Origin: an uncultured Marvinbryantia sp.
Lineage (GTDB): Bacteria; Bacillota; Clostridia; Lachnospirales; Lachnospiraceae
Direction: 5' to 3'
NCBI RefSeq assembly: GCF_905201705.1
Contig: NZ_CAJKOX010000001.1
Span: 62,001 to 126,000 of the forward strand
DNA: 64,000 bases
Below the pieces are notes generated by a model. That model was given only the letters and a program-made list of their open reading frames with translations, was not told where the DNA came from and ran no database searches. The translations under genes and the position numbers were made by a program. Position 1 is the first letter of the stretch; the number at the start of each line of letters is the position of its first letter. Positions 15,826 through 24,317 of this stretch are shown in pieces.

Positions 15826-16947
15826 ATGAAAAGAATGACATTATTTCTGGCTTTGTTTGCTTCCGCGGCGATCATGCTGACGGGTTGCAAAAGTGAGCCG
15901 CAGGAGACGGAACCGGCTACGACGGAGGCGCCGATCATGACGGAAGCGCTGACGGAAGCGCCGACCACAGAGGCGCCGACTGAGACGGAAAAGGAAGACA
16001 GCATGAACCGGACCAGAGAGCTGAAGGGGCTTGTGAAGTCCTCGAATGACGCCAGTCTGACGATCCAGACGGAGCGCGGAAAGGAACTGACCTTCTCCCT
16101 TACCGGGGCGGATATCCAGGTTGCAAATGGTATCCAGGCGGGCAGCAATGTAACGGTTATGTATAAAGGAACGATTAACGGCACAGATACTGCAAACGCG
16201 AGAGTGCTGATGGTGACGGATCTGGCGGCAGGCGAGACGCCTGTCACAGAGGGTGAGCTGATGACGGAGGCTGAGGAAGCCGATCCGAATGCGGGCGCAG
16301 GTACGCTCGGCGGTACGATTTCCGACCTGAGCGCAGACCGCATCGTGGTTCTTTCGGACGACGGCGATTCCTACTACTTCTCCATGTACGGCGCGGATAT
16401 CAACCTGGTAAATGGCATGCAGGAAGGAAACTATGTCACTGTGGAATACAACGGAGACATTTACGGACCGGATATCGTGCCGGCGACCAGCATTTCGGAC
16501 AACAGCGCGGCAAACGGCGAGACAGCGGTGGCTCCGGGATCACCGGCAGGCGATTATTCCTATGTGAGCGGTACCGTTGAGGACTGCGGCGTAAGTGCGA
16601 TTACGATCACAGACGACGAGGGCGTTACCCTGTCGATCGATACGTCGGGAGCAACCTGGTACCTGATGGACGGCATTGCATCAGGCGCATATGTGACCAT
16701 CGCGTACACCGGTACACTGAGCGGCACCGATACCACAGGGGTAAAGGGTGTTGCTGTATATGATACGGCCGGAAGCACAGGAAATGCAGATACCACGGCA
16801 AATGATGGCACGACGGCAGACAACGGCACGACGGCAGACGACGGCACAGTAGCAGATGACGGAATGGTGACGGATGACGGCGTGGTTTCGGACGATGGGG
16901 CGATCACAGACGACGGCGCAGGCGCGGACGACGGCGCAGAGGTGTAA
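15826..16947 (+). CDS. Lipoprotein with three repeated beta domains and an Asp-rich tail
   Basis: A 373-residue exported protein of unknown function. The signal peptide ends in the lipobox LTGC (Cys near residue 21), predicting a membrane-anchored lipoprotein. After a Thr/Glu/Pro-rich spacer come three related units of about 65 residues (about 66-130, 163-228, 243-308). Each has the pattern G-x-V/I, I-x-I or V-V-L strand, a hydrophobic-Asn-Gly turn (VANGIQ, LVNGMQ, LMDGIA), then V-T-V-x-Y-x-G and a GTDT or GPD turn. The C-terminal about 50 residues are a low-complexity series of DDG and DNG steps, possibly Ca2+-binding. Start chosen at 15826 because of ATAGGAGG. A hairpin terminator follows. 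Confidence 0.75.
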   Translation: MKRMTLFLALFASAAIMLTGCKSEPQETEPATTEAPIMTEALTEAPTTEAPTETEKEDSMNRTRELKGLVKSSNDASLTIQTERGKELTFSLTGADIQVANGIQAGSNVTVMYKGTINGTDTANARVLMVTDLAAGETPVTEGELMTEAEEADPNAGAGTLGGTISDLSADRIVVLSDDGDSYYFSMYGADINLVNGMQEGNYVTVEYNGDIYGPDIVPATSISDNSAANGETAVAPGSPAGDYSYVSGTVEDCGVSAITITDDEGVTLSIDTSGATWYLMDGIASGAYVTIAYTGTLSGTDTTGVKGVAVYDTAGSTGNADTTANDGTTADNGTTADDGTVADDGMVTDDGVVSDDGAITDDGAGADDGAEV

Positions 16948-16976
16948 CAGAAGTTTTGGGTAGTTACCTAAAAAGT

Positions 16977-17008
16977 GAGGGCTGGCACAAATTATTGTGT
17001 CGGCCCTC
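16977..17008 (+). terminator. Terminator-like hairpin after the lipoprotein gene
   Basis: GAGGGCTGGCACAA pairs with TTGTGTCGGCCCTC with G-T wobbles; a short T-containing tail follows. Confidence 0.6.
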
Positions 17009-17086
17009 TTGTATTCTGGAAGGATTTGCATTAAACTAAAAGAGGACAGCCAGCCTGTCCGAATAGCATACAGAGAGGAATTTAAA

Positions 17087-17953
17087 ATGAAGAAAATAGC
17101 GGTAGTTACAGACAGCAACAGCGGTATTACACAGAAGGAAGCAGAGCAGATGGGCATTTTTGTGCTGCCGATGCCGTTTTTTATTAATGATGAGTTATAC
17201 CTGGAGGGCATCACGCTCACACAGGAAGAGTTTTACGCGCGTTTGAAGGAGGATGCTAATATCAACACCTCGCAGCCGTCTCCGGGCAGCGTCACGGAGC
17301 TGTGGGACAAGGTGCTGGAGGAGTACGAGACTCTGGTACACATTCCGATGTCGAGCGGGCTTTCCGCTTCCTGCGAATCTGCGCAGGCGCTGGCGCGCGA
17401 CTATGAGGGCAGGGTGTATGTGATCGATAACCAGAGAATTTCCATCACGCAGCGCCAGTCGGTCAGGGACGCGCTAGTGCTGATCGAGCAGGGTAAGAGT
17501 GCGGCACAGATTAAGGAAATACTGGAAAAAATGAAGCTGGAGGCGAGCATCTACATCACGCTGGAGACGCTCAAATATCTCAAAAAGGGAGGCAGGATCA
17601 CTCCGGCGGCAGCGGCGCTCGGCACGATTCTGAATCTGAAGCCGGTGCTGCAGATACAGGGAGAAAAGCTGGACGCTTTCTCCAAAGCGCGCGGCAAGCA
17701 GAAAGCGAAAAAAATCATGCTCGACGCGATGCATAAGGACTTCGAAACGCGCTTTGCAAAAGAAGTGGCGAACGGAGAAATCGTATTGGCGGCGGCATAC
17801 GGCGGAAACGAGGAGGAAGCGCAGGAGTGGCTTGAGGAGATCCGGGCAAGCTTTCCGGGTATGGAGGTCAACATGGATCCGCTCTCACTCAGCGTTGCCT
17901 GTCACATCGGTTATGGTCCGCTTGCGATCGGATGCTCGCGAAAAGTAGTGTAG
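17087..17953 (+). CDS. DegV family fatty-acid-binding protein
   Basis: A 288-residue DegV protein, the fatty-acid-binding partner (FakB-like) of the Firmicutes fatty acid kinase. It shows VVTDSNSGI at the N-terminus, the TSQPSPG segment with the conserved Ser that contacts the lipid carboxylate, MSSGLSAS, and the later LKYLKKGGRI and ILNLKPVL motifs. Length is normal. The start at 17087 follows AGAGAGGA; a longer frame from 16997 runs through the upstream terminator and is rejected. No kinase gene is nearby. Confidence 0.9.
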   Translation: MKKIAVVTDSNSGITQKEAEQMGIFVLPMPFFINDELYLEGITLTQEEFYARLKEDANINTSQPSPGSVTELWDKVLEEYETLVHIPMSSGLSASCESAQALARDYEGRVYVIDNQRISITQRQSVRDALVLIEQGKSAAQIKEILEKMKLEASIYITLETLKYLKKGGRITPAAAALGTILNLKPVLQIQGEKLDAFSKARGKQKAKKIMLDAMHKDFETRFAKEVANGEIVLAAAYGGNEEEAQEWLEEIRASFPGMEVNMDPLSLSVACHIGYGPLAIGCSRKVV

Positions 17954-17985
17954 AGTCTGGGGCGGTTTAAATTGGGGAGAAGAGT

Positions 17986-19329
17986 ATGAAAAGCTGGAAA
18001 AGGATATCTTTCAGTCTGTGCGCGCTGATGCTGATGCTTATGACAATGGCGGTTCCGGCGCAGGCAAAGACGACAAATGTGGCAACGACAAGCCTGGTGG
18101 ATGTGCGCAAGGCAGTGAAGCCGAAGGGCAAATGGGTAAAGAAAGCGAAGGGCTATGTATTTTACCTGTCAGGCAGCGGAAAAGCTGTAAAAAACAAATG
18201 GATCAGCGTAAATGGGAAGGTATATTATGTAAATAAAAACGGCTATCGTGTGACCGGATGGATCAAATACCGCGGAAAGTTCTATTATATGGAGAAAAGC
18301 GGTGTGATGCACACTGGGTGGCTGACGCTGAGCGGGAAAAAGTATTATATGAGGAGCAACGGCGTGGCGGTGAAAAAGCTGCGCAGGATCGGAGACGCCA
18401 CATACTATTTCAACCCGTCAGACGCCTCGATGAAAAAGGGCTGGGTGACGATCGGAAAGGATAAGTATTATTTCAGTAAGATCGACGGCAGGATGCGCAC
18501 CTCTACCTGGGTGCCGGGCGGCGGTAAATACAGATGGGTGGCAGAAGATGGAAAGCTGAAGACGTCGTGCTGGATAATTAACGGGAAAAATAAGTATTAT
18601 GTGGATTCAGACGGCGTGCGTGTCACAGGCACACAGTACATTGGAAACAAGGGCTATTATTTTAAATCAAACGGTGTCTACGATCCTTCCGTGAAGGTAA
18701 AAATGGAGGTCAACCCCAACAAAAAGATGGTGGCGCTGACATTCGATGACGGGCCGGGTCCGTATACGACCAGACTGCTCAACTGCCTGCAGAAAAACGG
18801 TGCCAAGGCAACCTTCTTTATGGTCGGCTCCAGCGTGCCAAATTACAAGAGCGCTGTAAAGAAGATGGCGAGCATGGGCTGCGAGCTGGGAAACCATTCC
18901 TACAGTCATCCGGCGTTTACAACCCTGTCCTACAGCAGCCGCAGATCGCAGGTTACAAAGACAAGCAACAACATTTACAAGGCGTGCGGCAAGTACCCGA
19001 CGGTGTTCCGGCTGCCGTATGGAGACGGCCACAACAACAGCGCAGTGCTTTCCTCACTTGGTCTGCCGTCCGTCTACTGGTCGATCGATACCAGAGACTG
19101 GGCGAATACCGGAAATCCGCAGCACACGGTCAACGCTGTGCTGAACAATGTGAAAAACGGCGATATCGTACTGATGCATGATATCCATCGTTCCACTGTG
19201 CAGGCGGCGGAGACTATCATCCCGGCGCTGAAAAAGAGGGGCTTCCAGATGGTGACGGTAAGCCAGCTTGCAAAATACAAAGGAAAGACCACGCTGAGAA
19301 GCGGGAAGACCTATTATAGTTTTAAGTAA
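17986..19329 (+). CDS. Secreted polysaccharide deacetylase with cell-wall-binding repeats
   Basis: A 447-residue exported enzyme. The signal peptide ends at VPAQA. Residues about 50-230 are eight or so 20-residue aromatic repeats of the choline/glucan-binding type (GKVYYVNKNGYRVTGW, GKFYYMEKSGVMHTGW). Residues about 240-430 form a NodB deacetylase domain: TFDDGPGPYT (catalytic Asp and metal Asp), GNHSYSHP (metal His pair), RLPYGDG, DTRDW and VLMHDIH. It probably removes N-acetyl groups from peptidoglycan or another surface glycan while held on the wall. RBS GGGGAGAAG. Follows the DegV gene by 32 bases. Confidence 0.92.
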   Translation: MKSWKRISFSLCALMLMLMTMAVPAQAKTTNVATTSLVDVRKAVKPKGKWVKKAKGYVFYLSGSGKAVKNKWISVNGKVYYVNKNGYRVTGWIKYRGKFYYMEKSGVMHTGWLTLSGKKYYMRSNGVAVKKLRRIGDATYYFNPSDASMKKGWVTIGKDKYYFSKIDGRMRTSTWVPGGGKYRWVAEDGKLKTSCWIINGKNKYYVDSDGVRVTGTQYIGNKGYYFKSNGVYDPSVKVKMEVNPNKKMVALTFDDGPGPYTTRLLNCLQKNGAKATFFMVGSSVPNYKSAVKKMASMGCELGNHSYSHPAFTTLSYSSRRSQVTKTSNNIYKACGKYPTVFRLPYGDGHNNSAVLSSLGLPSVYWSIDTRDWANTGNPQHTVNAVLNNVKNGDIVLMHDIHRSTVQAAETIIPALKKRGFQMVTVSQLAKYKGKTTLRSGKTYYSFK

Positions 19330-19399
19330 TATAATTTTGCTGTGGAATTCGGTGGCATATAACGCCGGATTCCCGGCGAAGGTTTTGGCGGATTTTAAT

Positions 19400-19455
19400 G
19401 AAATCCCATTTGCGAAGCGAATTTTATATGGATTTGCGAACGGAGTGAGCAGTGA
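19400..19455. repeat. Degenerate relic of the GTTACTG repeat family
   Basis: The segment from AAATCCCATTTGCGAAGCG through ATGGATTTGCGAA to GAGCAGTGAC matches the right half of the 134-bp elements at 3679 and 14779 with several differences. The left terminal repeat and a target duplication are not found, so it is an old or truncated copy. It lies directly upstream of a response regulator gene. Confidence 0.6.
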
Positions 19456-19472
19456 CGCTTTAGGAGATTTTG

Positions 19473-20240
19473 ATGTATACGATAGCAGTGATTGATGATG
19501 ATATTTATATAGGCGATATGCTGCAGCGGCTCTTGGAGGAGGCAGGCTACGGGGTGCTCCGCGCGTATTCCGGGACGGAAGCGCTGATGCTTCTGGAGCG
19601 GCGGCTCCCGGATTTAATTCTGCTGGACTTGATGCTTCCGGGAATCTCCGGCGAGGAAGTGCTTGCAAAGACGCAGGGTATTCCGGTGATTGTGGTGAGC
19701 GCGAAGAACGGGATACAGGAGAAGGTCAGTGTCCTTCTGGATGGCGCGGTGGATTATCTGACGAAGCCGTTTGATGTACGGGAGCTGCTGGCGCGTATCG
19801 CGGTGCAGCTCAGGCAGAGGGAGCAGGGCGCAGGCGGACAGTCTGGCTGTGGTGCGAATCAGAATGCAGACGGGCAGCCGGGGCGTGGTGCGTATCAGAG
19901 CGCAGGCGGGCAGTCGGGGCATGGCGTGCATCCGGGCGTAGCCGGGCATCTGGCGTGCGGTGATCTGGCTCTTGACTGTGACCTGCGGGAGGCGCGCGTG
20001 GGGGAGCAGGCGGTGCGGCTGACGCGGACGGAATATGCCATTTTAAAGCTGCTGATTGCAAATCCCGGCAGGGTACTTACCAAATCCGCAATGCTGGAAT
20101 GCATCAGCGCGGACACGCCCGACTGCACGGAAAGCTCCCTGAAGGTGCATGTGAGTAATCTCAGAAGGAAGCTGATGCAGGCGGGCGGAAAGGATTACAT
20201 TGAATCGGTGTGGGGCATCGGTTTTAAATTGCAGGAATAA
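19473..20240 (+). CDS. OmpR/PhoB-family response regulator with repeat-expanded linker
   Basis: A 255-residue response regulator. The receiver domain (residues about 1-118) has VIDDD, phosphoacceptor Asp52 in LLDLMLPG and the Lys in LTKPFDV. The winged-helix DNA-binding domain (about 165-252) ends SVWGIGFKL. Between them is a Gly/Gln/Ala-rich linker made of three 12-residue repeats. ATG at 19473 is preferred over a TTG one codon earlier because TAGGAG then has normal spacing. Partner kinase and target transporter genes lie in the same cluster (20330-22942), as in Bce/lantibiotic-resistance modules. Confidence 0.9.
   Translation: MYTIAVIDDDIYIGDMLQRLLEEAGYGVLRAYSGTEALMLLERRLPDLILLDLMLPGISGEEVLAKTQGIPVIVVSAKNGIQEKVSVLLDGAVDYLTKPFDVRELLARIAVQLRQREQGAGGQSGCGANQNADGQPGRGAYQSAGGQSGHGVHPGVAGHLACGDLALDCDLREARVGEQAVRLTRTEYAILKLLIANPGRVLTKSAMLECISADTPDCTESSLKVHVSNLRRKLMQAGGKDYIESVWGIGFKLQE
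19830..19937 (+). repeat. In-frame minisatellite, 3 x 36 bp, in the response regulator linker
   Basis: Three tandem 36-bp units encode AGGQSGCGANQN, ADGQPGRGAYQS and AGGQSGHGVHPG. Unit length is a multiple of three, so copy number can vary without breaking the frame. Confidence 0.85.
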
Positions 20241-20241
20241 T

Positions 20242-20298
20242 CTTTACCATTTCTTTACGGTTTTCTTAACCGGATTCTTAACGTTTATCCGCTATACT
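20242..20298 (+). promoter_or_regulatory. Promoter with four direct repeats, probable response-regulator operator
   Basis: CTTTAC at 20242 and 20253, then CTTAAC at 20265 and 20277, spaced 11, 12 and 12 bases, so on one face of the helix. A TATACT -10 box lies at 20293-20298 without a good -35 box. This is the arrangement of an activator-dependent promoter for an OmpR-family regulator, placed before the ABC transporter genes. Confidence 0.6.
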
Positions 20299-20329
20299 GT
20301 CCATATCTGAAGAAAGAGGAGGTACCCAG

Positions 20330-21259
20330 ATGGAATATGTGTTAAGCACAGAGAACCTTTCGAAAAAATACGGACAGTATAAGGCGCTGGATAATCTTTC
20401 CATGCATGTGCCGAAGGGCGCGATTTACGGACTTGTCGGAAAAAACGGGGCGGGCAAGACGACGCTGATACGGGTTATCTGCGGTCTGCAGAAGCCGACG
20501 GACGGAAGCTATGCCATTTACGGGATTTCGGGCGCGGACCGCGCAGTCTGCCAGGCGCGCAGAAGAATGGGCGCGGTGGTGGAGACTCCGTCCGTATATC
20601 TTGACATGACGGCGGAGGACAATTTAAAGCAGCAGTATACGATTATCGGACGCCCGTCGTTTGACGGTATCCGGGAGCTTCTGCGGCTGGTTGGTCTGGA
20701 GAACACCGGGAAGAAAAAGGCGAAGAATTTTTCGCTCGGAATGCGCCAGCGGCTCGGCATAGCCATTGCGCTTGCCGGGAGCCCCGACTTTCTTTTGCTG
20801 GATGAGCCGGTAAACGGACTGGACCCGCAGGGGATTGTCGAAATGCGGGAGCTGATATTAAAGCTGAATCGCGAGCGGCAGATTACCGTACTGATTTCCA
20901 GTCATATTCTGGACGAGCTGGCGCGTCTTGCCACTCATTACGGCTTTATTGATAACGGGCATCTGGTGAAGGAGTTGTCGGCGCAGGAGCTGGAGAGAGC
21001 CTGCCGCAAGTGCATCCGCACGGAAGTGAGCGATACACGGCCTCTGGCGCATGTGCTGGATAAGCTGCAGCTTGAATATGCCATTCTCTCCGATACGCAG
21101 GCGGAAATCTACGGGGAGGTCGGCGTGACGGAGCTGACGCTTCTGCTGGCGGAGGAAAACTGCAGCGTCCGTTCTATGACAGAATGCGATGAAAATCTGG
21201 AAAGCTACTATATCCGGCTGGTGGGAGGTGGCAGAAATGAGCAGACTTTTTCGTGCTGA
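20330..21259 (+). CDS. ABC transporter ATP-binding protein (BcrA/lantibiotic-resistance type)
   Basis: A 309-residue ATPase. Motifs: Walker A GKNGAGKT, Q-loop region METPS preceded by GAVV, signature FSLGMRQRLG, Walker B LLLDEPVNGLD and the switch His in SSHILDEL. The degenerate signature (SLGMRQR rather than SGGQ) and the about 85-residue C-terminal extension are typical of antimicrobial-peptide export or immunity ATPases. RBS AGAGGAGG. Its end overlaps the permease start by 23 bases. It likely exports or expels cell-wall-targeting peptides under control of the flanking two-component genes. Confidence 0.9.
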   Translation: MEYVLSTENLSKKYGQYKALDNLSMHVPKGAIYGLVGKNGAGKTTLIRVICGLQKPTDGSYAIYGISGADRAVCQARRRMGAVVETPSVYLDMTAEDNLKQQYTIIGRPSFDGIRELLRLVGLENTGKKKAKNFSLGMRQRLGIAIALAGSPDFLLLDEPVNGLDPQGIVEMRELILKLNRERQITVLISSHILDELARLATHYGFIDNGHLVKELSAQELERACRKCIRTEVSDTRPLAHVLDKLQLEYAILSDTQAEIYGEVGVTELTLLLAEENCSVRSMTECDENLESYYIRLVGGGRNEQTFSC

Positions 21260-22064
21260 TTTGAGAAGACTGAAAAAAAGCAGAATCTTCTGGGGAATGC
21301 TGCTCGCAGAAGTGCTGTTTATGGTTATGCTATGTGTGTCACAGTACCGGAGCATGGTGAAGTGGGAGGAAACGTATACGCTGGATGGCGTGCTGTTTTC
21401 TGTCGTACATCCGCCCGGCATTCTGCTGGCGGTAATCTGCGCGCTGTTTATCGGGACGGAGTACAGCGACGGCACTATCCGCAACAAAATCATCACCGGT
21501 CAGACGCGCGGCGGTATTTATTTTGCAGGGCTTTTTAGCTGTGCGGCGGCGGCAGCGGCGATGCTGGCGGTGGGATTTCTGACAATCGCGGTGCTTGGCA
21601 TACCGATGTTTGACAAAATGGAAATGAGCGGCGCCATGTTCGCCTGCCTGCTGGCGGAGAGCATTCTGAATGTGCTTGTCTACGCGTCGCTGTATCATAT
21701 GATTGCCATACTCTGCGACCGCAAATCGTATACCGCCATTATCTGTATGGTGCTTGCCTTTGCGGTGCTGGCGGCAGGCGTATGGGTAATCGCGCGGCTG
21801 TCGGAGCCGGAGTATATACAGGGGATGCTGATGACGGTCGACGGCGTGCAGGACGCCATGATGGAACCGAATCCCAACTATCTGAGCGGCACGCTGCGGG
21901 AGGTATTTTACTGGCTGCTTGATTTGATCCCGTACGGGCAATGCCTGGAGATTGCACAGCGGATGGTGGTGAATCCGGTGCGCATGGCGGCGATTTCCGT
22001 GGGCTGGATTCTGGTGATTAATTTTGCGGGCTTCTGGTGCTTTAAAAATAAGGATATCAGGTGA
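21237..22064 (+). CDS. ABC-2 type transporter permease
   Basis: A 275-residue membrane protein with six predicted helices (about 19-37, 60-80, 102-128, 144-168, 178-198, 248-268) and an extracellular loop between helices 5 and 6. The N-terminus MSRLFRADLRRLKKSRIFW is typical of ABC-2 permeases of the lantibiotic immunity group. ATG at 21237 follows GGGAGGTGG and lies inside the end of the ATPase gene, which suggests translational coupling. Forms the membrane part of the transporter with the preceding ATPase. Confidence 0.88.
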   Translation: MSRLFRADLRRLKKSRIFWGMLLAEVLFMVMLCVSQYRSMVKWEETYTLDGVLFSVVHPPGILLAVICALFIGTEYSDGTIRNKIITGQTRGGIYFAGLFSCAAAAAAMLAVGFLTIAVLGIPMFDKMEMSGAMFACLLAESILNVLVYASLYHMIAILCDRKSYTAIICMVLAFAVLAAGVWVIARLSEPEYIQGMLMTVDGVQDAMMEPNPNYLSGTLREVFYWLLDLIPYGQCLEIAQRMVVNPVRMAAISVGWILVINFAGFWCFKNKDIR

Positions 22065-22942
22065 TGAAAGTGCTTTATATTGTGTGCATGATTCTGGGAA
22101 TGATGGTAATGCTTCTGGCGGCGAGGCTGATTTTTCTGCACAGGGCGGTGGACGGACTCTGCCGGGAATTTGAAGAGCGCCTGCGGCAGGATACGAATGG
22201 CGGGCTGCGGGTTTCCACATCGGACCGGTATGTGCGGCGGCTGGCGGCGCAGATGGATGTGCAGGTTCGGAATCTGCGCAGGCAGGAGCTGCGCTATCGG
22301 CAGGGCAACCAGGAGCTGCAGACTGCCATTACAAATATGTCACACGATTTGCGTACGCCGCTGACGGCAATCTGCGGGTATCTGGAGCTGCTGAAGCGGG
22401 AGGAAATGTCGAAAACTGCGCGGGAATATCTGCTGATTGTGGAAAACCGCGCGGCGGCTTTAAAGGAGCTGATGGAGGAGCTGTTCCGTTACTCGGTGAT
22501 CGCGGCGGAGGATTCCGGAAGGGAAGCGGAGATTTCCTTAAATGCTGCGCTGGAGGAATGCATTGCCGGTTATTACGGCGCGCTGAAGGAAAAGGGGATA
22601 GAGCCGCGGATACAGATGCCCGAAGAGCCGGTAAAACGCATCCTGGACGGGCGCGCACTGGCGCGTGTGCTGTCCAATATTGTAAGCAATGCCGCGAAAT
22701 ACAGCGACGGCGATTTGGCAGTCACGCTTTATGAGAATGGCGAAATTGTTTTTAAAAATCACGCCTCCGGTCTGGACGGGCTGCAGGCGGAGCACCTGTC
22801 GGAGCGCTTCTATACCGTGCGGAGCGGCAGAGAAGCGACCGGACTTGGTCTTTCCATCGCAAAGACGCTGACAGAAGAAATGAAAGGAACCCTCCGCACG
22901 GATTATGCGGAGGGCTGCCTGCGTGTTACAGTGAAGCTGTAG
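22064..22942 (+). CDS. Sensor histidine kinase
   Basis: A 292-residue kinase with one N-terminal helix (about 3-24) and no extracellular sensor loop, then a HisKA domain with His94 in NMSHDLRTPL, and HATPase_c with N box LSNIVSNAAKYS and G box TGLGLSIAKTL. Such short intramembrane-sensing kinases take their signal from a partner transporter. It starts ATG at 22064 overlapping the permease stop (a GTG one codon earlier is also possible). Completes the regulator-ATPase-permease-kinase cluster; all four are probably one response unit to peptide antibiotics. Confidence 0.9.
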   Translation: MKVLYIVCMILGMMVMLLAARLIFLHRAVDGLCREFEERLRQDTNGGLRVSTSDRYVRRLAAQMDVQVRNLRRQELRYRQGNQELQTAITNMSHDLRTPLTAICGYLELLKREEMSKTAREYLLIVENRAAALKELMEELFRYSVIAAEDSGREAEISLNAALEECIAGYYGALKEKGIEPRIQMPEEPVKRILDGRALARVLSNIVSNAAKYSDGDLAVTLYENGEIVFKNHASGLDGLQAEHLSERFYTVRSGREATGLGLSIAKTLTEEMKGTLRTDYAEGCLRVTVKL

Positions 22943-22997
22943 GTACGCCCGGTTTTCGTCCGGTTTACTGTTAAAGCGTCCCGAAAGGCTGCCCTTG

Positions 22998-23453
22998 TTA
23001 AGAAAGCTGATATTGCATGAAGTTACCATTATGTATGAATCCAAAATCTGTATACAATTTAACACCCATATCAGATGCTGTAATCTGTATCGTTCCACAT
23101 CCATATTCCCTGGCATCCTTTACAACACGGGATAACAGTTCCTTTGCAATACCTTTTCTTCTATATTCCGGATCAGTAAACATACTGGATAACAATCCTA
23201 TTTTTCCACTTGGACATCCAAAATAGGGCGGTTTTTCCACAAATGACATCCCGCTTGTCCCGACAATTTTTTCTCCATCAAAAGCAAGCCAGGATACAAA
23301 TGTTCCATCTGCCATATGGCGAGTATAATATTCCTTCAATGCGGGAACCAGATCGATTTCTTCTTCAGCCCCTTCTTCTCTAAGTTGTTTTATCCTCATG
23401 TCAATAAAAGTATTCAGTTCTTTTTCTGTAAGTGTTTTATATTCAATATTCAT
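22998..23453 (-). CDS. GNAT family N-acetyltransferase
   Basis: A 151-residue acetyltransferase. The acetyl-CoA pyrophosphate loop is visible as RRKGIAKELL (residues about 99-108), preceded by the beta-4 strand LLSSMFTDPEY and followed by YTDFGFIHNG. The substrate is unknown. Start preceded by AGGAG on the minus strand. Its codon use is more AT-rich than the genes either side and it stands alone, so it may have arrived by transfer. The 160 bases between it and the methyltransferase gene hold nothing I can support. Confidence 0.85.
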   Translation of the reverse strand: MNIEYKTLTEKELNTFIDMRIKQLREEGAEEEIDLVPALKEYYTRHMADGTFVSWLAFDGEKIVGTSGMSFVEKPPYFGCPSGKIGLLSSMFTDPEYRRKGIAKELLSRVVKDAREYGCGTIQITASDMGVKLYTDFGFIHNGNFMQYQLS

Positions 23454-23614
23454 TTACATAATCTCCTCGTTTATGCACTAATTTCTATGATGCAACCCAA
23501 TTCGTGTTGGGGAATTTGACCCAGGATATCTTAGCAAATAGTCAGCGCTCAGTTTGCCGCAGAGGACAATGAGTAAAGGATGGTGTGGAAAATTAACGGG
23601 GCGGACGCCACGCC

Positions 23615-24187
23615 TTACAGCCGGATTACAAATGCCGGGATGGGCGGATTATTCGGGCGGTTATAATACTGCGTCAGCAATACCAGATATTTCCGGGAAT
23701 CCAGCGTCCGCAGCCAGGAGAGCACGGCGTCTCTTTCCGCGAAGCCGGTGTCGCCGCCGCTGTAAATGCAGATGCAGAGAAGTCCGTCCTTTTTCAGAAG
23801 CGCGAGGCTTTTTTCCAGCGCGGTGAGGGTGGAGCCGGGCTTTGTGGCAAGCATATGGTCGCCGCCCGGAAGGTAGCCGAGGTTAAAGGCAATGCAGTCG
23901 GCGCTCTCCGGCGCCGCGTAGGCGTCCAGGCGCTCGTGGGAATCCAGAATTAACTGATAATTACAGTAGGGAAGTGCCTGTGCAAGGCGCTCCTTTGTAT
24001 GTTCCAGCGCGGCGGGCTGGATGTCGAAGGCGAGCACGCTTCCGTTTCTGCCCGCCTGGGTGCAGAGAAACTGCGTGTCATTTCCGTTTCCCATCGTTGC
24101 GTCGATGCAGAGGGAACCCTGGTGTATATGCTCCCGCATCATGCGCTGGCACCATGCGGTAATCTGATAGTTTTGTTTTTGTGACAT
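23615..24187 (-). CDS. Class I SAM-dependent methyltransferase, YtqB-like
   Basis: A 190-residue methyltransferase resembling the rRNA-methylase-annotated YtqB family. The SAM-binding motif is CIDATMGNGNDTQFL (residues about 29-43), followed by AFDIQP, and the family motif FNLGYLPGGDH near residue 110. The substrate is not established; related proteins may act on tRNA. ATG at 24187 has AGGAGC upstream; the longer frame starting at 24325 is not conserved. It follows pyrG in the same orientation behind a terminator-like hairpin. Confidence 0.85.
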   Translation of the reverse strand: MSQKQNYQITAWCQRMMREHIHQGSLCIDATMGNGNDTQFLCTQAGRNGSVLAFDIQPAALEHTKERLAQALPYCNYQLILDSHERLDAYAAPESADCIAFNLGYLPGGDHMLATKPGSTLTALEKSLALLKKDGLLCICIYSGGDTGFAERDAVLSWLRTLDSRKYLVLLTQYYNRPNNPPIPAFVIRL

Positions 24188-24214
24188 AAGCTGCTCCTGT
24201 TTAATGGGATGAAA

Positions 24215-24240
24215 ACGGACAGGCAGCGATACCTGTCCGT
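24215..24240 (-). terminator. Terminator after pyrG
   Basis: ACGGACAGG/CCTGTCCGT with an 8-base loop, followed on the minus strand by a short T tract. Read-through to the methyltransferase gene is possible. Confidence 0.6.
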
Positions 24241-24317
24241 AAATGCTGCAACAGTGGTATTGCAGCTCTATTGTGCAGAGTTTTTTCTGAAATGTCAAGA
24301 GAGGTAAAATGCTATTT

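Noticed and set aside
15129..16343. 404-residue minus-strand frame across dapB and the lipoprotein gene
   Set aside because: Spans two unrelated plus-strand genes and an intergenic promoter; a chance frame.
19830..19937. CRISPR-like array
   Set aside because: Three contiguous in-frame coding repeats without spacers; it is a protein linker minisatellite.
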